Positions 26,058 through 33,498 of a DNA stretch of 64,000 nt are shown here, one piece after another. How positions within the stretch are numbered: the stretch's first letter is position 1; the number at the start of each line of letters is the position of its first letter. The DNA comes from Paludibacteraceae bacterium (GTDB lineage Bacteria; Bacteroidota; Bacteroidia; Bacteroidales; Paludibacteraceae). The translations under genes were made by a program, and so were the position numbers. The notes below the pieces were generated by a model. The model was given only the letters and a program-made list of their open reading frames with translations, had not been told where the DNA came from and searched no databases. Location of the stretch: contig CAJOEJ010000008.1 of the NCBI GenBank assembly GCA_905233375.1, positions 34,363 to 98,362 of the forward strand, written 5' to 3'.

Positions 26058-26997
26058 GAGAGAAATATCGGTTGTTATTCCTGAATATTGCGGAGCATCC
26101 ATGATTCCTCAGTTACTGGAGCGGTTGCATAATAGTCTGTCGCCTATCACAACCAACTATGAGGTGATCTTGGTGAACGATTGTTCTCCGGATAATACAT
26201 GGGAAGAGATTGTACGTTTTGCAAAGGATGACAAGCATGTGGTAGGTCTTAATTTGGCACGCAACTGCGGACAACAGAATGCTATCACAGCAGGATGCAA
26301 GTATGCGAAGGGTAAGTATGTGGTAGTGATGGATTGTGATTTGCAGAATCGTCCGGAGGATCTTCCTGCTCTCTATTATAAAGCACAAGAGGGTTTTGAC
26401 ATCGTGTATGCACGACGCGTAAAGAAGCAGTTCGGGTGGTGGAAAACAAAAACGAGTGCTTGGTTCCATCGTGTTTACGATTGGATGGCTGATAGTAAAA
26501 CGGATGAATCGATTGCGGAGTTTGGTCTCTATAGCGGTAGAGTGATTGCCGCATATAACAATATGCGTGAGGTTTCCCGCTCATTTGGTTTTTTAATCTC
26601 TTATTTAGGCTTTAAGAGTACAGCTGTTGAAATTCAGCATGATGCTCGAGCAGAAGGTGAAACATCTTATACGTTATCGAAGCTGATTAAATTGGCGTTT
26701 GATACAATTATCTCGAATAGTACCAAGCCGTTGATCATAGCAGTGATAATGGGCTTTATCTTGTCGTCGGTAGCATTCCTGATGGCGGTGTATAACGTAG
26801 TAGCCTATTTCTTTGATATGGCAATCGTACGAGGCTATACATCAACGATATTCTCGATATGGTTCGCTACGGGTATCTTGCTCTTCATGATGGGAATACT
26901 TGGTCTTTATATAGGTAAGATCTTTGAGCAAGTGAAAGAGCGACCGATGTTTATCGTAATGGATGAAATCAACACCGGAGTTGATAGTGAAAAGTGA
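26047..26997 (+). CDS. Family 2 glycosyltransferase, DPM1/GtrB type
   Basis: The protein (316 residues) has a GT-A domain (ISVVIPEYCGASMIPQLLER, VNDCSPDNTWEEI, MDCDLQNRPED) and two C-terminal transmembrane helices (about residues 230-295). This class moves a sugar from a nucleotide donor to undecaprenyl phosphate on the cytoplasmic face. It is followed by two small EmrE-like proteins, which in ArnE/ArnF-like systems flip such lipid-linked sugars. It overlaps the upstream aminotransferase by 11 bp. Confidence 0.88.
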   Translation: MEYKREISVVIPEYCGASMIPQLLERLHNSLSPITTNYEVILVNDCSPDNTWEEIVRFAKDDKHVVGLNLARNCGQQNAITAGCKYAKGKYVVVMDCDLQNRPEDLPALYYKAQEGFDIVYARRVKKQFGWWKTKTSAWFHRVYDWMADSKTDESIAEFGLYSGRVIAAYNNMREVSRSFGFLISYLGFKSTAVEIQHDARAEGETSYTLSKLIKLAFDTIISNSTKPLIIAVIMGFILSSVAFLMAVYNVVAYFFDMAIVRGYTSTIFSIWFATGILLFMMGILGLYIGKIFEQVKERPMFIVMDEINTGVDSEK

Positions 26998-27346
26998 GGG
27001 AATAACATATAAACATGTCTTGGCGCTGTTGCTGATTTATCTGCTATATGCGTTTGAACCGGTGGCAGCAGAACTGACGTCGCATCAGGATATGCTATCG
27101 TGGCATTTCTGGATAGGACTGGGAACCGTGATCGGAATCTTGGCACTATATGCTATCTGTTGGCAACAGATACTGAAGCATGTGGACTTGTCGGTGGCGT
27201 ATATGTTCAAGGGTACGAGTTTGATTTTCGTACTGATGTTATCCTTTCTGATTATGGGGGAGCGTATCACCATGTGGAATATCATTGGCAGTGTGGTGAT
27301 TATAATAGGTCTGATTGTATTTGCGAAAGACGATAAAGATGTTTGA
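26963..27346 (+). CDS. Small EamA/SMR-like membrane protein (first of a pair)
   Basis: The 127-residue protein has four predicted transmembrane helices and an SMR/EamA pattern (LSVAYMFKGTSLIFVLMLS, GERITMWNIIGSVVIIIGLI). It resembles ArnE-type half-transporters that flip undecaprenyl-phosphate-sugar. It overlaps the preceding glycosyltransferase by 35 bp if the ATG at 26963 is used; a GTG at 26987 is an alternative. A period-7 repeat lies in this overlap. Confidence 0.7.
   Translation: MKSTPELIVKSEGITYKHVLALLLIYLLYAFEPVAAELTSHQDMLSWHFWIGLGTVIGILALYAICWQQILKHVDLSVAYMFKGTSLIFVLMLSFLIMGERITMWNIIGSVVIIIGLIVFAKDDKDV
26980..27000 (+). repeat. Period-7 repeat at the GT2/SMR junction
   Basis: Three heptamers GTTGATA, GTGAAAA, GTGAGGG cover the end of the glycosyltransferase gene. 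Confidence 0.5.
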
Positions 27347-27699
27347 TGTATGATGGATTATGTATTATGTATTATGTGGTTGTCATAGTAGGAGTGGTGA
27401 TTTCTGCTTTTGCGCAAATATTGCTCAAATGCAGTTCAGCAGATACGGAGGCATCGTTTGTGCGTCAATATGTGAACTGGCGTGTGATAACGGGATATGC
27501 ACTAATCTTCTCGGCATTGCTGATGGACCTTTATGCGATGCATAACGGCATTAAGGCGAAAGAGGTTTCGACCTTGGAATCACTGAGTTACCTGTTTGTT
27601 CCGGTGCTGTCGATTATGATACTGAAAGAGCGAATATCGGTTCGTAAATGGATAGGTATAGCGATTATTACTAGTGGAATAATACTGTTTTTTATTTAA
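27346..27699 (+). CDS. Small EamA/SMR-like membrane protein (second of a pair)
   Basis: The protein (about 117 residues, four transmembrane helices) shows AFAQILLKCSS and LSYLFVPVLSIMILKERIS, as in ArnF-like proteins. With the preceding gene it likely forms a heterodimeric flippase for the lipid-linked sugar made by the GT2 upstream. The ATG at 27346 overlaps the previous stop; the ATG at 27367 (MYYVVVIVG) may be the original start, because the intervening codons are made of a heptamer repeat. The stop overlaps the next ATG (TAATG). Confidence 0.7.
   Translation: MYDGLCIMYYVVVIVGVVISAFAQILLKCSSADTEASFVRQYVNWRVITGYALIFSALLMDLYAMHNGIKAKEVSTLESLSYLFVPVLSIMILKERISVRKWIGIAIITSGIILFFI
27357..27377 (+). 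repeat. Perfect heptamer repeat at a gene start
   Basis: ATTATGT is repeated three times. It carries an in-frame ATG candidate start of the second SMR-like gene. Confidence 0.8.
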
Positions 27700-28928
27700 T
27701 GAGCATGTTTAATTTAAGTAAGTTCATATCGGAATATATCACCCACCGTCCGGTGAGTATGTTCGCTGCGGATATCGAAGCAAACAAGGAGCAGTTGAAA
27801 GCGGAGATTGAGGGAAAACGAGTGTGTGTGATTGGTGGTGCAGGATCGATTGGGTCGTCGTTTATCAAGGCGTTGCTGCGGTTTGAACCAAAGCAGTTGA
27901 TAGTGGTGGATCTGAATGAGAACGGATTAGCTGAGTTGACGCGTGACTTGCGGAGTAGTGCGGATATCAAGGTGCCTGAGGATTACAGGACGTACACCTT
28001 GGATTTTGCGAGTGCGATATTCGAGCGGATATTCCGTGAGGAGAAGGGTTTCGATATTGTGGCGAACTTCTCGGCACACAAGCATGTGCGTTCGGAGCGC
28101 GATAAGTACTCGGTGCAAGCGTTGATAGAGAATAACGATATCAAGGCGAAGAAGTTGATGGACCTGATGATGATACATAAGCCGAGTCATTTCTTCTGCG
28201 TGAGTACGGACAAGGCAGCCAATCCGGTGAATATCATGGGGGCAAGCAAGCGAATCTTGGAGGACCTGATCATGGCATATTCGTGTGAGTTCAATATTAC
28301 TACAGCACGGTTTGCGAATGTGGCATTCTCGAACGGTTCGTTGCCGGACGGGTGGATGCACCGGTTGCAGAAACGTCAGCCTTTGACAGCACCGAATGAC
28401 GTGAAGCGGTATTTCGTGTCTCCGGAAGAGAGTGGACAGATATGCTTGTTGGCGTGTGTGCTGGGCAAGAGTGGGGAGATCTTCTTCCCGAAACTCGGCG
28501 AGGAGCAGATGATGAAATTTTCAGACATCTGTGATTTGTTCGTTAAAGAGAACGGTTTGCAGAAGCATATATGTGCAACGGACGAAGAAGCTAAGCAATA
28601 TGCAGTAAATTTGAATATTGAAACCATAAATCATAAATCAGAGCCTTGGCCAGTCGTCTATTCAGGAAGTAACACCACCGGAGAGAAAGCGTATGAGGAG
28701 TTTTATGTGGAGGGAGAAGAACTGAATATGGAGCGGTTCAAGAGTCTTGGAGTTGTCGAGAAATCGCAACGGCATACGATGGCAGAGGTGGATAAGTTGT
28801 TCGGGGAACTGGAGCAGATATTCGCTAAGCCGGAGTTTACGAAGGCAGAAGTCGTAGAGGCTATAAAAGGATTTATCCCAACTTTTGAGCATGAGGAAAA
28901 AGGAAAGAATCTTGATTCCAAAATGTAG
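27699..28928 (+). CDS. legB: UDP/GDP-HexNAc 4,6-dehydratase, LegB-like
   Basis: The 409-residue SDR has an NAD-binding motif VCVIGGAGSIGSSFIKALL, NFSAHKHVRSERD, and the catalytic STDKAANPVNIMGASKRILE (lysine in the YxxxK position, Tyr replaced by Met as in CapD/PseB relatives). It is of the short CapD-like type that makes 4-keto-6-deoxy-HexNAc, the first committed step toward legionaminic acid. Pairing with the LegC-like gene directly downstream supports this. A heptamer repeat near 28625 encodes ETINHKSE before the conserved TTGEKAYEEF. Confidence 0.8.
   Translation: MSMFNLSKFISEYITHRPVSMFAADIEANKEQLKAEIEGKRVCVIGGAGSIGSSFIKALLRFEPKQLIVVDLNENGLAELTRDLRSSADIKVPEDYRTYTLDFASAIFERIFREEKGFDIVANFSAHKHVRSERDKYSVQALIENNDIKAKKLMDLMMIHKPSHFFCVSTDKAANPVNIMGASKRILEDLIMAYSCEFNITTARFANVAFSNGSLPDGWMHRLQKRQPLTAPNDVKRYFVSPEESGQICLLACVLGKSGEIFFPKLGEEQMMKFSDICDLFVKENGLQKHICATDEEAKQYAVNLNIETINHKSEPWPVVYSGSNTTGEKAYEEFYVEGEELNMERFKSLGVVEKSQRHTMAEVDKLFGELEQIFAKPEFTKAEVVEAIKGFIPTFEHEEKGKNLDSKM
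28625..28638 (+). repeat. Two-unit heptamer repeat inside legB-like gene
   Basis: CATAAAT twice in a row, in a variable loop before TTGEKAYEEF. Confidence 0.45.
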
Positions 28929-28941
28929 GATGAATGATGAT

Positions 28942-28959
28942 CGCATCATTCGCATCATT
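28942..28959 (+). repeat. Nine-bp tandem repeat between legB and legC
   Basis: CGCATCATT occurs twice in tandem in the 45-bp gap, next to ATGATGATC. Confidence 0.55.
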
Positions 28960-28973
28960 AAAACATTATTGAT

Positions 28974-30119
28974 ATGAAATATCAAAAGATAGTTGACTTT
29001 ATTCATGAGCTTTATGGTTCGGAGGAGTTTGTGCCGCTGAGTGTGCCGAAGTTCGTGGGGAATGAGAAAAAGTACCTGAACGAGTGCATTGACTCGACGT
29101 TTGTGAGTAGCGTGGGTAAGTTCGTGGATCGGTTCGAAGAGGACATGGCGCGTTATACCGGTGCGAAAAAAGCGGTGGTGTGCGTGAACGGAACGAATGC
29201 GCTGCATATGGCATTGATGCTGAGTGGCGTGGAGCGTAATGATGAGGTGCTGACACAAGCTTTGACGTTCATCGCGACTTGTAATGCACTGAGTTATATC
29301 GGTGCGCATCCGGTGTTCCTGGATGTGGATATGACGACGATGGGTCTGAGTCCGGAGGCAGTGAAGGAATGGCTTGCGAAAAATGCAGAAGTACGCGATG
29401 AAGTATGCTATAACAAGCGTACCGGCCGGAGAGTGAAGGCATGTGTGCCGATGCATACGTTTGGTCATCCGGTGCGGATTGAGGAGCTGTTGGCAGTCTG
29501 CGAGGAGTACCATATCGCGTTGGTGGAAGATGCTGCGGAGAGTATCGGTAGCTTGTATAAGGGCAAGCATACGGGTACGTTTGGTAAGGTTGGTGCGCTG
29601 AGTTTCAATGGCAATAAGACGATTACTACCGGTGGTGGAGGTATGTTGCTGTTTATGGATGAGGAGTTGGGTAAGTTGGCGAAACACTTGACGACGCAAG
29701 CGAAAGTGCCACACCGTTGGGAGTTCCGGCACGACCATATCGGCTATAACTATCGAATGCCGAATATCAATGCGGCATTGGGGTGTGCGCAGCTGGAGAA
29801 CCTGGATCAGTTCATCGAGGACAAGCGTCAAACGGCTGCGGCATACAAGGAGTATTTCGCTAAGGTGGATGGTGTGGAGTTCTTTGTAGAGCCGGAAAAC
29901 TGCCGTTCGAATTACTGGCTGAATGCGGTGCTTTTGCCGAATAGGGAAGCACAGCAGGAGTTCTTGCAATTTACGAATGATCATGGTGTGATGACTCGTC
30001 CGATTTGGGAGTTGATGAACCGCTTACCGATGTTTGAGAATTGCGAGACGGACGGACTGACGAACACGCAGATGTTTGCGGATAGAGTAGTGAATATCCC
30101 GAGTAGTGTACGTTTATAA
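28974..30119 (+). CDS. legC: LegC-family sugar aminotransferase
   Basis: The 381-residue PLP enzyme has the LegC-type opening IVDFIHELYGSEEFVPLSVP, CVNGTNALHMALMLSGV, VEDAAESIGSLYKGKHTG and the PLP lysine in SFNGNKTITTGGGGML. LegC aminates the 4-keto group of the LegB product. It follows legB directly and belongs to the legionaminic acid set that continues at 38-45 kb. Confidence 0.88.
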   Translation: MKYQKIVDFIHELYGSEEFVPLSVPKFVGNEKKYLNECIDSTFVSSVGKFVDRFEEDMARYTGAKKAVVCVNGTNALHMALMLSGVERNDEVLTQALTFIATCNALSYIGAHPVFLDVDMTTMGLSPEAVKEWLAKNAEVRDEVCYNKRTGRRVKACVPMHTFGHPVRIEELLAVCEEYHIALVEDAAESIGSLYKGKHTGTFGKVGALSFNGNKTITTGGGGMLLFMDEELGKLAKHLTTQAKVPHRWEFRHDHIGYNYRMPNINAALGCAQLENLDQFIEDKRQTAAAYKEYFAKVDGVEFFVEPENCRSNYWLNAVLLPNREAQQEFLQFTNDHGVMTRPIWELMNRLPMFENCETDGLTNTQMFADRVVNIPSSVRL

Positions 30120-30147
30120 GATATAACCCTTTTTAGATTACATAAAA

Positions 30148-31161
30148 ATGAACCATACCATACGATATTATCAGCCTCAAGATCGAGAAGAATTTAGGAG
30201 ATTTATCAATAATCATTGGAGAGAGAATCATATTATCGCTACATCAGATGTAGTGTTTAATTTCCAGCATAAGTTGGACAATTATTATTCGTTTGTGGTC
30301 GCTATAAATAATACAACAGGTGAGATTGATTCTGTTTTTGGTTATATTTCAACGCATAAATATGATTCAACACATCAATTGCCAAAAGTATTATGGGGCG
30401 CAATATGGAAGACTAAAGAAACTCCTGAATGTATCGGATTAGGGATAGCATTACTCCGATATATCATTCGAGAAGAAAAAGGAATGTATGCGACAATTGG
30501 TATTAGCGATATAGCTAAGAAGTTATATAAGCAACTGGGATACGAAGTAGGCCAATTGATGCATTATTATGTCGCAAATCCGTTCATTGATGCATATCAC
30601 ATAGCCATATCTCCAATTAAGAAGCAATACAATAGTGATACAAAAATTGAGACTAGATATATTGACATAGAGAAGTGCGAGAAGATTACTAATAGTCTTA
30701 ATCCGTACAAAAACATATGTTATTTTAGAAATCGTTACAAATGTCATCCTATTTATGACTACCGTTTTCTTGGCGTATATGATTTGGGAGAACTACAACT
30801 TATCATAGTCATTCGCAAGCAACGTGTGGGAACGCATTCTTGTCTACGGATAGTAGATATGATGGGAAATGCTGAATTCCAGAGTAGTATTTTGTCAAAT
30901 TTGCAAAAGTTGTTAGTACAAGAAAAGGCCGAGTATATTGACTGTTGGAATCATGGTGTACCATCTGATTATTTCATTACATTAGGTTTCGAGCAGGTAG
31001 GTGGAGAGACTATCATTCCGGATTATTTCGCACCCTTTGAAAAGAGAAATATAGATTTAGCATACACACATATGAAATCGGATAGATCTCTAATAATATT
31101 TAAAGGAGATGGTGATCAAGATAGACCTAATTGCGATAATAAAGAATATTATGAAGATTAA
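30148..31161 (+). CDS. GNAT-fold acyltransferase-like protein
   Basis: The 337-residue protein has an N-terminal GNAT-like half (IRYYQPQDREEFRRFI, GLGIALLRYII, AKKLYKQLGY) and a second half of unknown type. It is AT-rich compared with its neighbours. GNAT proteins transfer acyl groups from CoA or from carrier proteins to amines. Its position before an SDR, an acyl carrier protein and an adenylating enzyme suggests that it attaches the carrier-bound acyl group to an amino sugar, a role parallel to the GNAT-like gene at 48997. This is inference. Confidence 0.6.
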   Translation: MNHTIRYYQPQDREEFRRFINNHWRENHIIATSDVVFNFQHKLDNYYSFVVAINNTTGEIDSVFGYISTHKYDSTHQLPKVLWGAIWKTKETPECIGLGIALLRYIIREEKGMYATIGISDIAKKLYKQLGYEVGQLMHYYVANPFIDAYHIAISPIKKQYNSDTKIETRYIDIEKCEKITNSLNPYKNICYFRNRYKCHPIYDYRFLGVYDLGELQLIIVIRKQRVGTHSCLRIVDMMGNAEFQSSILSNLQKLLVQEKAEYIDCWNHGVPSDYFITLGFEQVGGETIIPDYFAPFEKRNIDLAYTHMKSDRSLIIFKGDGDQDRPNCDNKEYYED

Positions 31162-31176
31162 CAAATAGGGAGAGTT

Positions 31177-31923
31177 ATGAATCAATTCGAAAATAAAGTC
31201 GTTTGTTTAACAGGTGCCGATGGTGGCATAGGTAGAGCAATCACCAAGTTGTTTGCAGCGGCTGGAGCCGAGATGATATTGTGCAGTCTTGTGCAATCGG
31301 AATCTTATGATGCGTTTTTAAAAGATCTGAAAGCGCAGTATGGCGATAAGTTCCATCCGATATATTTCGACTTGTCGGATGAGGAAACCATCAAAGCCGG
31401 AATCGCTGAGATACGTGCATTGAAGCTTAAAATCAATGTGCTTATCAATAATGCCGCTATGCCGCATTTGGCAATTCTGCCGTTCACGCGGATGAGTGAT
31501 GCAAAGAAAGTATTCCAAGTGAACTACTTTGCGCAGATGCAGATTACGCAGGGATTGCTGAGTAGTATCGCAAAGGATGGTACGGGTGTTATACTCAATG
31601 CGGCATCCATTGCCGGTATTGACGGAGAGATTGGGAATTCGGTATATGGAGCAACGAAAGCATCGATGATATTGTTTACAAAGGTGCTTGCGAAAGAATT
31701 GGCATCGTCTAAGATCCGCGTGAATGCAGTTGCTCCGGGTTTGACGCAGACTCCGTTTGCAGATGCAATGGGGGATAAGGCGAAGGCTTCGATGGAGAAC
31801 CTATCGATTATGCAGCGTTTGGCTACACCGGAAGAAATCGCAAAGACGTATTTCTTCTTGGCTTCGGATGATGCATCGTTTATCAACGGACAAGTAGTTC
31901 GCGTTGATGGTGGAGTTAAATAA
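31177..31923 (+). CDS. Short-chain dehydrogenase/reductase (PtmA/FabG-like)
   Basis: The 248-residue SDR has the cofactor motif TGADGGIGRAI, NNAAMPHL, the catalytic Ser in NAASIAG and YGATKAS (YxxxK), and the C-terminal GQVVRVDGG. It resembles both 3-oxoacyl-ACP reductases and PtmA of flagellin-glycan loci. Because an acyl carrier protein follows 19 bp downstream, reduction of a carrier-bound acyl group is plausible; the substrate is unknown. Confidence 0.82.
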   Translation: MNQFENKVVCLTGADGGIGRAITKLFAAAGAEMILCSLVQSESYDAFLKDLKAQYGDKFHPIYFDLSDEETIKAGIAEIRALKLKINVLINNAAMPHLAILPFTRMSDAKKVFQVNYFAQMQITQGLLSSIAKDGTGVILNAASIAGIDGEIGNSVYGATKASMILFTKVLAKELASSKIRVNAVAPGLTQTPFADAMGDKAKASMENLSIMQRLATPEEIAKTYFFLASDDASFINGQVVRVDGGVK

Positions 31924-31942
31924 GAATAAATTGAAACAAGAT

Positions 31943-32173
31943 ATGAGTACACAAGAAAAAGTAATGCAAGTTGTCGCAGAGGTTTGCGACGTGCCGGTAA
32001 GTGATGTAACGCTAAATAGCGCCATTGGCGATTTCCCTGCTTGGGATAGTATGGGTCAGTTGGCTATTCTTCAAGGTATGGAATCTGAGTTCGATATTAT
32101 GTTCGAGCCGGAAGACATGATGGAGATCGAAGATGTTAACGACATCGTGAAGGCAGTAGAGGCAAAGATGTAA
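31943..32173 (+). CDS. Acyl carrier protein
   Basis: The 76-residue acidic protein has the phosphopantetheine attachment site WDSMGQL (Ser about residue 36) and an ACP-like helix pattern. The ATG at 31943 (MSTQEKVMQVV) gives the standard length; the frame is open 13 codons further upstream but that part overlaps the SDR. Its stop overlaps the start of the adenylating enzyme (TAATG). It is likely the carrier for a locus-specific acyl group. Confidence 0.88.
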   Translation: MSTQEKVMQVVAEVCDVPVSDVTLNSAIGDFPAWDSMGQLAILQGMESEFDIMFEPEDMMEIEDVNDIVKAVEAKM

Positions 32174-33498
32174 TGCTGACTATTGAACAGCAAATAGAAC
32201 TCAATGCACAGCGGATACCGGAGAAGGTGGCGCTGATATGCAAGGATTCCGTGGTGCGCTATGGCGAACTATGGGAACGATGCTGCGAGGAGGCAAAGCG
32301 ATTGCAGGATGATGCGACGTTCCATAAAGGGAAACGCATCATCTTGGCTGCTGCCGGAAATGCAGAATTCGTTTACCAATATTTCGGAACGCATCTGGCA
32401 GGAGGCATCTGCGTGCCGATTGATCCGGATACAAAACCCGCAAGACGGGAGTATATCGAAAGATTGGTAATTGGAGATTGTACATTGGAGATTGGAGATG
32501 CCGCAGACATCATGTTCACGACGGGAACGACGGGAGCACCGAAAGGGGTGGTGCTGACGCATGAGAATATCGCGGCATCGGCTCGGAACATCAATGCGTA
32601 TATCGGAAACGAAGCGGAGGATGTAGAGATGTTGGCATTGCCGGTGAGTCACTCGTTCGGACTGGGACGCTTGCGGTGCGTACTGTCGAAAGGTGGTACA
32701 ATCGTGCTGCTTGGAACGTTTGCCAACGTGAAGCGGTTCTTTGCTGCGCTGGACGAATATCACGTGACCGGATTCGGAATGGTTCCTGCCAGTTGGGCAT
32801 ACCTGAAGATGATGAGTCGCGATAAGATCCGCAATTATGCAAACCAATTGAAGTACATCGAGATTGGCAGTTCGTTCATGAGCATCGAGGACAAGAAGAT
32901 GCTGATGGAATGGCTTCCATGTACACGAATATGCATGCACTATGGCTTAACAGAGGCTTCGCGTAGCGCGTTCATGGAGTTTCATGAATATGCGGAGAAT
33001 TTGAGTTCCATCGGAAAGGCTGCTCCGAACGTGGATATTCGGATTATTAACGGAGAGATCTGCGTGAAGGGAGAGCATGTGACCAAGAGCTATTGGAACG
33101 AGTCTTCGGAACGGATTGCACAGGATTTCCACGGGGACTATTTCCGAACGGGAGACTGCGGATGGATGGACGAGGATAGGCATATCTACATTAAAGGACG
33201 TATCAAGGAGATGATTAATGTGGGAGGTGAAAAAGTTAGTCCGATGGAGGTAGAGGATGTGCTCAATGCGATTCCGCAGATCAAGGAGAGTGCATGTTTC
33301 GCGATGCCGGATAAGGTGATGGGAGAAGTTGTCGAAGCGTTTATCGTGGAGAAAGAACCGATCACGGATGCGGAGATCATGGAGATCATCAAGCCGCAGT
33401 TGGAGAACTATAAATGGCCGAAGAAGATACAGCGCATCGCTGAGATTCCGAAAACAAGTTCCGGAAAGATACAGCGGCTACAATTAAAAGAAGTATGA
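32173..33498 (+). CDS. AMP-forming acyl/aryl ligase (ANL superfamily)
   Basis: The 441-residue enzyme has the ANL P-loop MFTTGTTGAPKGVVLTH, GLTEASRSAF, YFRTGDCGWMDEDRHIYIKG, GRIKEMINVGGEKVSPMEVE and the C-terminal catalytic lysine in PKTSSGKIQR. It activates a carboxylic acid as acyl-AMP and presumably loads the preceding carrier protein. The segment VIGDCTLEIGD just before the P-loop is encoded by a period-7 repeat. The 4-bp overlap with the next gene indicates coupled translation. The acid is not identifiable. Confidence 0.85.
   Translation: MLTIEQQIELNAQRIPEKVALICKDSVVRYGELWERCCEEAKRLQDDATFHKGKRIILAAAGNAEFVYQYFGTHLAGGICVPIDPDTKPARREYIERLVIGDCTLEIGDAADIMFTTGTTGAPKGVVLTHENIAASARNINAYIGNEAEDVEMLALPVSHSFGLGRLRCVLSKGGTIVLLGTFANVKRFFAALDEYHVTGFGMVPASWAYLKMMSRDKIRNYANQLKYIEIGSSFMSIEDKKMLMEWLPCTRICMHYGLTEASRSAFMEFHEYAENLSSIGKAAPNVDIRIINGEICVKGEHVTKSYWNESSERIAQDFHGDYFRTGDCGWMDEDRHIYIKGRIKEMINVGGEKVSPMEVEDVLNAIPQIKESACFAMPDKVMGEVVEAFIVEKEPITDAEIMEIIKPQLENYKWPKKIQRIAEIPKTSSGKIQRLQLKEV
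32463..32497 (+). repeat. Five-unit period-7 repeat inside the adenylating-enzyme gene
   Basis: ATTGGTA, ATTGGAG, ATTGTAC, ATTGGAG, ATTGGAG run consecutively. They encode the linker before the conserved adenylation P-loop. Confidence 0.8.

Noticed and set aside
28662..29984. 440-codon minus-strand open frame
   Set aside because: It is antisense to the legB/legC genes, His/Arg-rich without domain features, and an artefact of their codon usage.
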